Origin: Enterocloster aldenensis | GTDB taxonomy: Bacteria > Bacillota > Clostridia > Lachnospirales > Lachnospiraceae | Reading direction: 5' to 3' | NCBI RefSeq assembly: GCF_003434055.1 | Contig: NZ_QVEX01000019.1 | Span: 661 to 64,660, forward strand | Length of the DNA: 64,000 nucleotides | Shown here: piece after piece, positions 25,762-33,891 of the stretch | How positions within the stretch are numbered: the stretch's first letter is position 1 | How the letters are laid out: each line of letters starts with the position of its first letter | Translations under genes and position numbers: made by a program | The notes under the pieces: model-generated | The model's input: the letters and a program-made list of their open reading frames with translations, nothing else | Databases searched by the model: none | What the model was told of the DNA's origin: nothing

Positions 25762-25899
25762 GAAAACCTCCTGAAGGTTATATTATGATGGGGAAAATCC
25801 CGAATCATAAACGTCTACTATTATAGTAAGCATTAAACGCAAAAAGTCAACCCTAAAGGCAAAGGTAACTTTAGGAGATTTTGTAAACAGAGGTGTCAC

Positions 25900-26733
25900 G
25901 TGGGAGATTATAACAAAGATTCAGAACAGGACAAGGACAAAACAATAGACTTCCTGCTTCGGGAAATGTGTGATTGTTCAAGGGAAGACCTTTTAGACGA
26001 ATTTGAGGCAGCCAGCAATACAGATATTCCCCTGCCCATTCCTGAACCAGCCGCAGATGAGTTTGAGAAAATCTGGTCCAGGATACAGGAAGAAAGGGCT
26101 GAGTCAGCGGATACAACTGAACAGGCCGGATCCGAAGAACCAGGAGAAGACAAGGTTATCCGAGTCAGGTTCGGATGGAAGCGGCTGGCCGCAATTGGGT
26201 TGATTGCATGTTTGATAGCTGGTAGTGGTAGTATCGTGGCGGTGGGAAGGAAGTCTTATTTTTTCCGGGAGCGGAAGGATGAGATTGGAAGCAATGGCGT
26301 TGTATTCAATAATGATATGAATAAGGTGGCGGTTAATGGGGAGGAAGAAGCGTATGCTTTAATAATGGATAAATTAGAGATAAAACCTTTGCGACTCGGG
26401 TTTGTGCCAAGTGAGATGAGTTTTGAAGAGATGCAAATGGAAGATGGCGTGGCTTATATGAGTTTCCGATATAAGGATGATTTCCTTTATTTTATACAAT
26501 CAAAATATAACACAGAAGTGTCACATAATTATAAATCTGACTTGAAATCTGAAGAAGAAAATGTTACATATAATAAGTGGCTAAAGGAAGATTTAACAAT
26601 AAGAAAGGAGTTTCATAAAGACAATAAGGTAACGATAGAAACATCAATTATTATTGAAGGGGCATTCTATAGATTAGTTGGGACTGTTGAGTATGAACTT
26701 TTCCAACAAATGGCAGAAGAGCTGACATTTTAA
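25900..26733 (+). CDS. Single-pass membrane protein with DUF4367-like outer domain, possible anti-sigma factor
   Basis: A 277-residue protein starting at GTG 25900 with CAGAGG six bases upstream. The N-terminal 95 residues are acidic and cytosolic. One membrane helix (about 98-118, LAAIGLIACLIAGSGSIVAV) leads to an outer domain (about 120-277) containing LGFVPSEMSFEEMQMEDGVAYMSF and similar text, the pattern of DUF4367. Proteins of this design often sit beside ECF sigma factors in Lachnospiraceae and hold them at the membrane. Codon use becomes more AT-rich in the second half. Confidence 0.65.
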   Translation: MGDYNKDSEQDKDKTIDFLLREMCDCSREDLLDEFEAASNTDIPLPIPEPAADEFEKIWSRIQEERAESADTTEQAGSEEPGEDKVIRVRFGWKRLAAIGLIACLIAGSGSIVAVGRKSYFFRERKDEIGSNGVVFNNDMNKVAVNGEEEAYALIMDKLEIKPLRLGFVPSEMSFEEMQMEDGVAYMSFRYKDDFLYFIQSKYNTEVSHNYKSDLKSEEENVTYNKWLKEDLTIRKEFHKDNKVTIETSIIIEGAFYRLVGTVEYELFQQMAEELTF

Positions 26734-26749
26734 ATACGGAGGATGAAAA

Positions 26750-27268
26750 ATGAAGAGATTAATTATAACTTCGGTAAGTGCCATTATGATAAGTATTCTT
26801 GCTACGATTAATGTGTTTGCTATACCGTTTATTCCTGATAGCCATACATCTGTAAATGTAGACTCCAAATTACTGCCTCCTGGAGTAAAACAAAGTAAGG
26901 TAACTGAAAGTGCCCAAGCGCGTGGTGAATTTTTTATTAGTGCTGATTTAACAATTAAGAATAATGGAGATGGCACAATAGGTGCCCTTGCTGTGGCATT
27001 AACAAGATTTCCGGTAGATGAAGCGTATATTACTATATATTTAGATCGCTGGGATGCAGAGGCGGAGAGATGGCGTCAAGTAAGCTATCATGAAGAAGAA
27101 TTTTATGCTGAAGAAGGTACAGAGGGTTTGGTTATGCCTACAGTTGATATTTCGTTTATAGACCAACCTAGAGGTTTTTATTACCGTCTAAGAGGTTCAT
27201 TTTCTGTAACATACAAGGGCGAATTCGAAGGCTTCAGCCCAGTCACCGATGGCATCTTATTAGACTAA
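26750..27268 (+). CDS. Secreted protein of unknown function (DUF6147-like)
   Basis: A 172-residue protein with a clear signal peptide (MKRLIITSVSAIMISILATINVFA). The mature part has alternating hydrophobic strands with ISADLTIKNNGDGTIGALAVAL, VDEAYITIYLDRW and WRQVSYHEEE, a beta-sandwich-like pattern that resembles small secreted proteins of the DUF6147 type. The gene is AT-rich relative to its neighbours, suggesting recent transfer. It follows the anti-sigma-like gene by 16 bp, with CGGAGG upstream, and may be its co-regulated product. Confidence 0.6.
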   Translation: MKRLIITSVSAIMISILATINVFAIPFIPDSHTSVNVDSKLLPPGVKQSKVTESAQARGEFFISADLTIKNNGDGTIGALAVALTRFPVDEAYITIYLDRWDAEAERWRQVSYHEEEFYAEEGTEGLVMPTVDISFIDQPRGFYYRLRGSFSVTYKGEFEGFSPVTDGILLD

Positions 27269-27290
27269 TTTAACTAAATAAACCAAATCA

Positions 27291-27316
27291 AAAGGCAGGT
27301 CCCCCGACCTGCCTTA
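27291..27316. terminator. Bidirectional terminator
   Basis: A perfect 9-bp stem AAGGCAGGT (27292-27300) with ACCTGCCTT (27307-27315) and a six-base loop lies between the secreted-protein gene and the convergent TSCPD gene. The trailing T-run is weak (TTAACTTT) on the + strand. Confidence 0.75.
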
Positions 27317-27337
27317 ACTTTACTCCCATGTACAACC

Positions 27338-27580
27338 CTACTGTTCCTTATATTGCTTCAAAGCCCTGGCTAACTGATCCGGACAGGATGTGGGCCTGGG
27401 GCCGCAGTGGATGCCGTCCAGCCTTGTGATGGCCTCGTCTATGTCCATTCCTTCTATCAGTCTGGACAGGCCCTGGGTGTTGCCGGAACACCCGCCTACG
27501 AATTGGACATTGGTAAGCTTGTTATCTTTTACTTCAAAGGATATCTCCCGTGAACAGACTCCTTGTGTTTTATACCTCAT
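27338..27580 (-). CDS. TSCPD-domain protein (TIGR03905 type)
   Basis: An 80-residue cytosolic protein with Cys-containing motifs GVCSREISFEV, GGCSGNTQGL, IHCGPRPTSCPDQLA. The TSCPD tail is also found at the C-terminus of class II ribonucleotide reductases, but this is the free-standing type common in Clostridia, function unknown. AGGAGG precedes the ATG at 27580. Confidence 0.85.
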   Translation of the reverse strand: MRYKTQGVCSREISFEVKDNKLTNVQFVGGCSGNTQGLSRLIEGMDIDEAITRLDGIHCGPRPTSCPDQLARALKQYKEQ

Positions 27581-27666
27581 GTATATAGCCTCCTGCTTAA
27601 ATCATTCATGTATATCAGATTATGCCTTATGAATATGGGAATGTCAAGTGCGAATAAGCTTTATAC

Positions 27667-27694
27667 TTGAAAAACCGTACACTTCGGATATAAT
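27667..27694 (+). promoter_or_regulatory. Sigma-A promoter of the MTA/SAH nucleosidase gene
   Basis: TTGAAA (27667-27672), a 16-base spacer and a perfect TATAAT (27689-27694). The start codon at 27735 lies 41 bases further, with AAGGAGGT in between. This promoter also argues against the longer in-frame start at 27648, which would lie upstream of it. Confidence 0.85.
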
Positions 27695-27734
27695 AAAGGA
27701 TAGGTGCCCTACAGGGGACAAGAAGGAGGTTTTT

Positions 27735-28427
27735 ATGTTAGGAATTATTGGAGCCATGGATGAAGAAGTGTCCAGGCTTAAGGAACAGCTGACAGACGTG
27801 CAGGTGGAAACCAGGGCGGCTATGGATTTTTATAAGGGCAGACTGGACGGGAAGGATGTAGTGGTGGTGCGTTCCGGCATTGGTAAGGTCAATGCCGCCA
27901 TGTGTACACAGATACTGGCAGATATATATAAGGTTGAGGGAATTGTGAATACAGGCATAGCAGGTTCCCTTAAGGCAGAGATAGATATCGGGGATATTGT
28001 TTTGTCTGATGATGCGCTGCAGCATGATGTGGATGCCTCTGGTTTTGGATACGCAGTGGGACAGATTCCACGTGTGGATACACTTGCCTTTGAGGCAGAT
28101 GGGAAGCTGGTTCAGCTGGCTAAGGAGTGCTGTGCCAGGGTGAACCCGGATATACACACATTCGTGGGCCGTGTTGTGACAGGGGACCAGTTTATTTCGG
28201 ATAAGGGTAAGAAGCAATGGCTTGTGGAGACGTTTGCCGGATATTGTACTGAGATGGAAGGGGCAGCCATTGCACAGGCATGTTACCTGAATTCCATTCC
28301 GTTTTTGATTGTAAGGGCTATCTCGGATAAGGCGGATGACAGCGCTACGGTAGATTATCCTGCGTTTGAGGCAAAGGCAATCACACATTCGGTAAACCTG
28401 CTGATGGAGATGATACGCTCTTATTAA
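27735..28427 (+). CDS. mtnN: 5-prime-methylthioadenosine/S-adenosylhomocysteine nucleosidase
   Basis: A 230-residue enzyme that removes adenine from methylthioadenosine and S-adenosylhomocysteine, serving methionine recycling and autoinducer-2 precursor formation. The family start MLGIIGAMDEEV, the substrate-binding VTGDQFISD, and the active-site EMEGAAIAQ plus RAISDKAD (catalytic Asp) are all present. AAGGAGG lies five bases before the ATG. It is monocistronic, with a terminator hairpin after it. Confidence 0.93.
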   Translation: MLGIIGAMDEEVSRLKEQLTDVQVETRAAMDFYKGRLDGKDVVVVRSGIGKVNAAMCTQILADIYKVEGIVNTGIAGSLKAEIDIGDIVLSDDALQHDVDASGFGYAVGQIPRVDTLAFEADGKLVQLAKECCARVNPDIHTFVGRVVTGDQFISDKGKKQWLVETFAGYCTEMEGAAIAQACYLNSIPFLIVRAISDKADDSATVDYPAFEAKAITHSVNLLMEMIRSY

Positions 28428-28455
28428 GCAGTTATAGGGTACTTTTTAGCATCGG

Positions 28456-28486
28456 GAACCTCTGGTTTTTTCCAGGAGGTTCTTTG
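28456..28486 (+). terminator. Terminator of mtnN
   Basis: The stem GAACCTC-TGG (28456-28465) pairs with CCAGGAGGTTC (28472-28482) with one bulge; a short T-rich run follows. It lies 29 bases after the mtnN stop. Confidence 0.7.
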
Positions 28487-28566
28487 TGCTGTATGGGCTG
28501 CTTTCCGAAATCATTTCCAAAGCCATTCCCAAAGTAATTTGTAATGCCGCATATGGAACGATACTC

Positions 28567-28602
28567 AAAGCCAATGCTAAAACCAAAGCCAATGCTAAAA
28601 CC
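28567..28602. repeat. 18-bp tandem repeat, two units
   Basis: The 18-mer AAAGCCAATGCTAAAACC occurs twice in direct succession, with further partial similarity (AAAGCCATTCCC) just upstream. It is part of the gene-free region. Confidence 0.85.
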
Positions 28603-28707
28603 ATCCATAGGAACAAACATAAAGTTCATTGTATAACAATCCATGGAAGCAGACATAAACGAAGCAAACATAAACCTAATTGTAAAGTCATTGATTGGAA
28701 CAGGGAG

Positions 28708-28802
28708 AGGGCAGTCCGGAGCGTTCCATAATAATAGGAAAAGGCAGTATGGAGCGTTCCATAATATTAGGAAAAGGCAGTCCGGAGCGTTTCATTATAT
28801 TA
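28708..28802. repeat. 33-bp tandem repeat, three units
   Basis: Three units of about 32-33 bp share the core GGCAGT(CC/AT)GGAGCGTT(C/T)CAT followed by an AT-rich end. They are contiguous with no unique spacers between them, so this is a simple tandem array and not a CRISPR. Confidence 0.85.
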
Positions 28803-28887
28803 TAGAAGGAAACCGTTTAAAGCCATAAATGGACAAGGCGTAAAAGCATAATCTAAAAACGCCCGGTTTGCCCATGTCTGCGTTCTT

Positions 28888-29105
28888 GGGCCTGCTTGAA
28901 CATATATTCCTGGCATCTGTCCTAATAAATGCATCATAGGGACTCCTTAGGGCAAAGCACGCCTTATTTTGCGGCAGATTTGATTACTGATTCGGTCAAC
29001 GTAGCCCGCGACGCCTCCCTCATCGGGACCAAATCACCTGCAAAGGGGGATGCACGCCTGACGGAAAACAATCTTCAAACCGGAAAGCAATCTTCAAACA
29101 GGCCC
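28888..29105. repeat. Palindromic dispersed element, decayed long copy
   Basis: A 218-bp relative of the element at 401-602. It keeps the extra segment near its left end (CATAGGGACTCCTTAGGG), the central GTAGCCCG and the CCTCATCGGGACCAAAT arm, and ends in GGGCCTGCTTGAA / TTCAAACAGGCCC. Part of the right end (AATCTTCAAAC) is duplicated. It is not next to a stop codon of a recognisable gene, unlike the other copies. Confidence 0.75.
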
Positions 29106-29243
29106 TTGGTAGAAGCCATAACAGGAACAATGGTCACTGCGGTTATCTGCTTCCGCCCGCGCCCGCGGTACGGATAGGAATGGACTGCGCTTATCCTGCT
29201 GCTTGCAGCTGCATGCTGCCCCGAGATTTCAGTAATTGCAGAA

Positions 29244-29300
29244 GGGACAGATGGTACGGATGGGACAGACGGGACAGATAGGACAGACGGGACAGACGGG
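29244..29300. repeat. 9-bp tandem repeat (GGGACAGAC type), six units
   Basis: Six in-phase 9-bp units (GGGACAGAT, GGTACGGAT, GGGACAGAC, GGGACAGAT, AGGACAGAC, GGGACAGAC). In the + frame they would read Gly-Thr-Asp triplets inside a start-less open frame (29178-29468) whose upstream in-frame codon is TAG at 29175. A decayed gene for a Gly-Thr-Asp repeat protein is possible. Confidence 0.75.
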
Positions 29301-29723
29301 TCCGGCAGGCATCTGAACCTTACATCTGGCATCCCGATTGCCGGGTTAAGCAGCCATATCATATATCCCGGACAGGGACTAGAATTTAAACTATATGTTC
29401 CCGCAGGCATGATTATTTACTGGATTGGGGGAAGGGGGCTGTGGGGAAAGGAGGGGACAGGGCCTTAATATACAGGCTTCTTAAGGGATGACTTACCTTT
29501 CAGAATCGTTTTTTAGGAGAATTTGGCGAACGATTCTAGGCTTTCTCAACTTCCCAAATCAAAATCCGTTGCTATAATAGACTTTACCGGGAAACGCCTG
29601 ACTGCAGGGGCATTTCCCAAACGACGGACAATGGAGCCTGCCGCAATGCGGCCGCCCATCAGATACCGTCAACCATAGTATAGTAACTGGAAGGAATCCG
29701 GGAAGAAGAAAGGGGCTTTTACA

Positions 29724-30473
29724 ATGATGAGCTTTTTACAAACAGGAAGGGCACTGTATGTGCTGGCAGCAATCTGCCTGGCAGGGGTATTCAGCCGGCT
29801 GATGGCGGGAAGCTTCTACAAACGATTAATTAAAGAGAGTACCAATATGGCATTGACCAAGAACAAGTGTCTGCGTAATTTGAAACAGAATGCAGAGGAT
29901 ACATATAGAATTAATCAGGGTATGAGCAACACACGTGTTTATCTGGAACGCCAGATGTACAGCCTCCGTACCGCAGGAATGACTGCAAGAGGACTGGACA
30001 ACCTGTCAGGGCAGCTGACACTTCTCTGCTTCCTGGCAGGAGGCGGGGCAGCATTCCTCTCTTATTGGTATAGAAGTGATAATTATTATATTGTTCTTTA
30101 CGGCTCCATCGGTATCCTGGCAGGCATGTTTACCATGCTGGTGGATTACGGGGTGAATCTGGAGGCCAAGCGCCAGCAGCTTCTCACCTGTTTACAGGAT
30201 TATATGGAAAATGTGATGTGGCCGAGAATGAACCGCGAGGGCAGTGCGGACCATGTGCCTGCCGTTACAGCAGAGGAGGAGCGCAGGGAACCGGCGCCTG
30301 TACGCTCCATAGGAAGGGAACGCCGTTCAAATAATAACAACAGACGGGGGCTGGAGCAGACTGCTGCCAGCAGGGAGAGACAGGAGGACAAGTCCAAGGA
30401 CAACTGGCTTCAGGACCTGAATCCGGACCAGAAGCGCATGCTTGGGGAATTGTTAAAGGAGTTTATTTCATAA
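29724..30473 (+). CDS. Membrane protein of unknown function
   Basis: A 249-residue protein I do not recognise. Hydrophobic segments are at about 9-28, 92-110 and 117-137. The region between the first two is basic and polar (about 30-85). The C-terminal third is low-complexity, Arg/Glu/Asn-rich, ending in a short helical DQKRMLGELLKEFIS. It starts at ATG 29724 after GAAGAAAGGGG. It precedes pgi but has about 195 bp and a separate promoter between them. A cytoplasmic tail on a three-helix anchor is the likely topology. Confidence 0.7.
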   Translation: MMSFLQTGRALYVLAAICLAGVFSRLMAGSFYKRLIKESTNMALTKNKCLRNLKQNAEDTYRINQGMSNTRVYLERQMYSLRTAGMTARGLDNLSGQLTLLCFLAGGGAAFLSYWYRSDNYYIVLYGSIGILAGMFTMLVDYGVNLEAKRQQLLTCLQDYMENVMWPRMNREGSADHVPAVTAEEERREPAPVRSIGRERRSNNNNRRGLEQTAASRERQEDKSKDNWLQDLNPDQKRMLGELLKEFIS

Positions 30474-30570
30474 ATCTGAAAATCAGCTACATAGGATTAA
30501 TTAGTGCAGCATTATTTTCGTGTAATTAGTTGATGGAATTAGAAAGAAATAGAATTATAAGGCAGGATAT

Positions 30571-30578
30571 GGTATAAT
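30571..30578 (+). promoter_or_regulatory. Extended -10 promoter of pgi
   Basis: TATAAT at 30573-30578 preceded by TG one base away gives an extended -10 element (ATGGTATAAT). No good -35 is seen at the proper distance. It lies 90 bases before the pgi start. Confidence 0.6.
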
Positions 30579-30668
30579 TTAAACGATAAGCGGCTTTACC
30601 GCAATAGATAGAGGCATGGATTGGCATGGATGTCCATCCATGGACATAAGAAAAGGAGAGCGCGAATT

Positions 30669-32018
30669 ATGGTAAAGGAAGTAACATTTGATTATTCCAA
30701 GACAGCAGGAGTCATTTCTGCTGAGGAGATGGCCAACTTTAAGACTACGGTAATGAGTGCAAAGGAAACCTTGCTCAGTAAGACGGGAGCGGGCAGCGAT
30801 TTTCTGGGATGGATTGACTTGCCTGTGGATTATGACAAGGATGAGTTTGCAAGGATTAAGAAGGCGGCAGCTAAGATTCAGAGTGATTCAGATGTCCTTT
30901 TGGTAGTGGGAATCGGCGGTTCCTATCTGGGAGCCAGGGCGGCCATTGAATTTCTGTCACACAGCTTTTATAATGTGTTACCTAAGAGCGTTCGTAAGAC
31001 ACCTGAGATTTATTTTGTGGGCAACAGCATCAGCAGCAAGTATATCCATGATTTAAAGCAGGTATTGGAAGGAAAGGATTTCTCCATCAATATCATTTCC
31101 AAGTCAGGCACTACCACTGAGCCCGCAATCGCATTCCGTGTATTCAAGGAGATGCTGATTGAAAAATATGGCAAAGAAGAGGCTAACAAGCGTATCTACG
31201 CAACCACAGACAAGGCTAAAGGCGCCCTTAAGAATCTGGCGGATGAAGAAGGATATGAGGAATTCGTTGTACCGGATGACGTAGGCGGGCGATTCAGCGT
31301 ATTGACAGCTGTAGGCCTTCTGCCAATCGCGGTCAGTGGAGCGGATATTGATAAATTGATGGAAGGCGCTGCTTCAGGAAGGAAGAAGGCGCTGGAGACC
31401 CCATATGAGTCCAACCCTGCCCTGCTTTATGCGGCAGTGCGCAACATCCTGCTCCGCAAAGGCAAATCAGTTGAGATTGTGGCCAACTATGAGCCAAGCC
31501 TTCACTACGTGTCCGAGTGGTGGAAGCAGCTCTATGGTGAGAGCGAGGGCAAGGATCAGAGAGGCATTTTCCCGGCAGCAGTGGATCTGACCACAGATCT
31601 GCACTCCATGGGACAGTTCATCCAGGACGGAGCACGTATCATGTTTGAGACAGTGATCAATGTGGAGGAATCTCCGGAAGAGATTCTCCTGAATAAAGAA
31701 GACGTGGATACCGACGGAATGAACTACCTGGCTGGGAAGAGCGTGGATTTTGTTAATAAGAGTGCCATGAACGGCACGATTTTGGCTCACACAGACGGCA
31801 ATGTACCCAACCTGATGGTTAAGGTACCGGAGCAGAATGCGTTCTATCTGGGGGAACTGTTCTACTTCTTTGAATTTGCCTGCGGTGTAAGCGGTTATAT
31901 TCTGGGTATTAATCCGTTTAATCAGCCGGGTGTGGAGAGCTATAAGAAAAATATGTTCGCACTTTTAGGCAAGCCTGGATATGAGGAGCAGAGGGAAGAA
32001 CTGCTTAAAAGGCTGTAA
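30669..32018 (+). CDS. pgi: Glucose-6-phosphate isomerase
   Basis: A 449-residue cytosolic enzyme that interconverts glucose 6-phosphate and fructose 6-phosphate. Visible signatures are [28 protein letters not shown] (phosphate binding) and [15 protein letters not shown]; the catalytic Glu lies in YGESEGKD. Start ATG 30669 has AAAAGGAGAG upstream; the in-frame start at 30621 would add 16 residues without a ribosome site. It is monocistronic with a strong terminator. Confidence 0.96.
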   Translation: MVKEVTFDYSKTAGVISAEEMANFKTTVMSAKETLLSKTGAGSDFLGWIDLPVDYDKDEFARIKKAAAKIQSDSDVLLVVGIGGSYLGARAAIEFLSHSFYNVLPKSVRKTPEIYFVGNSISSKYIHDLKQVLEGKDFSINIISKSGTTTEPAIAFRVFKEMLIEKYGKEEANKRIYATTDKAKGALKNLADEEGYEEFVVPDDVGGRFSVLTAVGLLPIAVSGADIDKLMEGAASGRKKALETPYESNPALLYAAVRNILLRKGKSVEIVANYEPSLHYVSEWWKQLYGESEGKDQRGIFPAAVDLTTDLHSMGQFIQDGARIMFETVINVEESPEEILLNKEDVDTDGMNYLAGKSVDFVNKSAMNGTILAHTDGNVPNLMVKVPEQNAFYLGELFYFFEFACGVSGYILGINPFNQPGVESYKKNMFALLGKPGYEEQREELLKRL

Positions 32019-32050
32019 TGGACTGTTTGGCACGGTAAATCCATAAAGGA

Positions 32051-32096
32051 TAAAAGGCCGTCCTGCTGATGATGTAAGTCAGCAGGACGGCTTTTC
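32051..32096 (+). terminator. Terminator of pgi
   Basis: A 12-bp stem CCGTCCTGCTGA (32058-32069) with TCAGCAGGACGG (32079-32090), flanked by AAAA on the left and CTTTTC on the right. Confidence 0.9.
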
Positions 32097-32156
32097 AATT
32101 GCAGATTGTAATCCGGTGCTGTTATTTGCGCAATGAAGCCCCGGGCCCCGTCTTAT

Positions 32157-32423
32157 CTATTCCTCTATAACCTGTATCTCAAGAAAATCAAAGTCAATGG
32201 ACTCGATAAAATTGTCCTGTGTAAAACGGGCCTTATCGTGATACTTAAAATCCTTTACAGTGGAATCCAGCCACATGGGCTTTTCCAGATTGAACTCGTA
32301 GCAGATGGAGTCCAGGGAGTCAAAAACCATCTGGGTCCTGGATAGGGAGTAGTCTGATATGCATATCACGGTATCCCTTAACAGATGGTTGTCCTTCATT
32401 AATTTTCCCCACATTCTGAACAT
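32157..32423 (-). CDS. Small protein of unknown function
   Basis: An 88-residue acidic cytosolic protein with good support for translation: AAAGGAGAAG lies about six bases before its ATG at 32423. The sequence (start MFRMWGKLMKDNHLL, end FDFLEIQVIEE) has alternating hydrophobic and charged residues but no motif known to me. It lies between the pgi terminator and the LacI-family gene, on the same strand as the latter, and might be co-transcribed with it; however, about 110 bases separate them. Confidence 0.7.
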   Translation of the reverse strand: MFRMWGKLMKDNHLLRDTVICISDYSLSRTQMVFDSLDSICYEFNLEKPMWLDSTVKDFKYHDKARFTQDNFIESIDFDFLEIQVIEE

Positions 32424-32535
32424 AAGGCTTCTCCTTTCTTATATTTACCTGCCATATGAAGCAATGCTCCTGTGAGCGGTTTTGCGTCTGAGGTTTAGTA
32501 TATCATTTAATCCCGGGTTTTAAAAGGATTTATTA

Positions 32536-33570
32536 TTATATGTCAGTGGACTCCCTTATGATCAGCTCCGTGGAGTACTGGGAAAAGACACAGGGGGTCT
32601 TGGGCGCCCTGATCCTGGTCAGCAGGCAGTTGGCGGCTGCTATGCCAAGCTGTTCCTTGGGCGTGTGTATGGTTGTCAGCGGGGGATTGCATTTGGCCGA
32701 CTGGTTGATGTCATCAAAGCCCACGAAGGCAACCTCCTCAGGAATACGGTGTCCAAGGAACTGCATGGCGTGCATGACCTGTATGGCGGTCCAGTCATTG
32801 CCGCATATATAGACGTCGGGAAGCCCTTCCATGGACTTAAGCTTATTGACAAGATAGGGAAAATCCATGTACTGGTTATTGGTTTCATAGAGCAGGGAGT
32901 GGTCCTGGTCAAGGGGAAGCCCCAGCTCATTAAGGGCTTCGCAGAGGGCGTCAAAACGCTCCTGAAATCCGCGTCCCACGTTATAGGAGTATATGTCTCC
33001 GGCAAAGGAAAAACGGCGTTTGCCCTGACTGGCCAAAAGCTTGACAATCCGCCTTACATTGGACTTGTTTTCCATGGTTATGATGTCCAGCCTGCCAATG
33101 AGGTTCTCATATTCTTTTGGCATGTCCACGGTTACACATGGGATGCCGGTTTCGATTAATGTCTCACAGGCTTCCCGGCTGCATATCTCAACCATGATGA
33201 TGCCCTGGATGGAGGTATCATAAACAATGGGAGGGAACTGTCTTTTCTCCAGCTCATCATCCGTGATGATGCCAAGGGTAAGCGTGTAACCGCAGGGAGT
33301 CAGCACGGATTCTATGCCTTTCATGACATTGACCCAGAATTCGGAGTAGTCAGCAGACGCCTTTGTCAGGAAAAGGATGGTTCCCTGGGAGGATGAGGAT
33401 GCAGGGACAGAGGTTTCATTTAATATATTCCTGTAATTCATTTCACGGGCCTTTTCAAAGATTAACCGCTTGGTTTCCTCTGATACCCCGCCTTTTCCGT
33501 TAAGGGCTTTTGAGACCGTATTTCTTGATATGTTTAATTCATGGGCAATGTCCTGTATGGTACAGTTCAT
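32536..33570 (-). CDS. LacI-family transcriptional regulator
   Basis: A 344-residue repressor. The N-terminal helix-turn-helix reads TIQDIAHELNISRNTVSKAL with the hinge that follows, and residues about 65-340 form a periplasmic-binding-protein-like sugar-sensing domain. AGGAGG lies just upstream of the ATG at 33570. It is divergent from the GH32 gene, with about 310 bp between them carrying repeated TGCAT-type sites, so it very likely controls the fructoside locus; the effector is inferred, not seen. Confidence 0.9.
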   Translation of the reverse strand: MNCTIQDIAHELNISRNTVSKALNGKGGVSEETKRLIFEKAREMNYRNILNETSVPASSSSQGTILFLTKASADYSEFWVNVMKGIESVLTPCGYTLTLGIITDDELEKRQFPPIVYDTSIQGIIMVEICSREACETLIETGIPCVTVDMPKEYENLIGRLDIITMENKSNVRRIVKLLASQGKRRFSFAGDIYSYNVGRGFQERFDALCEALNELGLPLDQDHSLLYETNNQYMDFPYLVNKLKSMEGLPDVYICGNDWTAIQVMHAMQFLGHRIPEEVAFVGFDDINQSAKCNPPLTTIHTPKEQLGIAAANCLLTRIRAPKTPCVFSQYSTELIIRESTDI

Positions 33571-33599
33571 ATGACAACCTCCTGAAGTTATTTATAAAC

Positions 33600-33846
33600 A
33601 TATTATAAGGTGCATTTGGGGAAAATGCAAACAGTTTTTGTGTTCAAATGTAACATTATAAAAAAGAGGATGCACAAGAAGAGAAGTGTGCATGAATGGG
33701 TGCATATGCACACGACAAGCCTGTTGGTACAAACATAAATATTGTATTAAATTCATAATAGAGCACAGGATTCACTGTATATGTATACGAAATTCATAGA
33801 GTGACGCCCTAAATACATTGACAATTATGTGTGCATTAACTAAAAT
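33600..33846 (+). promoter_or_regulatory. Control region of the GH32-ABC-GH172 operon
   Basis: A near-consensus promoter TTGACA (33818-33823), 17-base spacer, TAAAAT (33841-33846) precedes the GH32 gene. The spacer contains GTGTGCATTAAC. Similar TGCAT-centred sites occur upstream: TGCATTTG near 33612, GTGTGCATG near 33687, and a perfect palindrome GTGCATATGCAC at 33700-33711. They are good candidates for LacI-family operators. Confidence 0.72.
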
Positions 33847-33891
33847 GAAAGTGCAAATGAGAGAAAAATGTAAAGACAAAGGATGGGGCAA

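Larger units (their letters stand above)
28487..29723. other. 1.2-kb gene-free, repeat-rich region
   Basis: No credible gene is visible between the mtnN terminator and the ATG at 29724. The region holds a pair of 18-bp direct repeats (28567-28602), a 33-bp triple repeat (28708-28802), a decayed palindromic element (28888-29105), six 9-bp units (29244-29297), and an inverted repeat AGAATCGTT / AACGATTCT (29502-29510, 29529-29537). An open frame of about 97 codons (29178-29468) has no start codon. The mix suggests decayed or accreted mobile sequence. Confidence 0.7.

Noticed and set aside
28708..28802. Short repeats resembling a CRISPR array
   Set aside because: The three units are contiguous with no unique spacers, and no cas gene is in the window.
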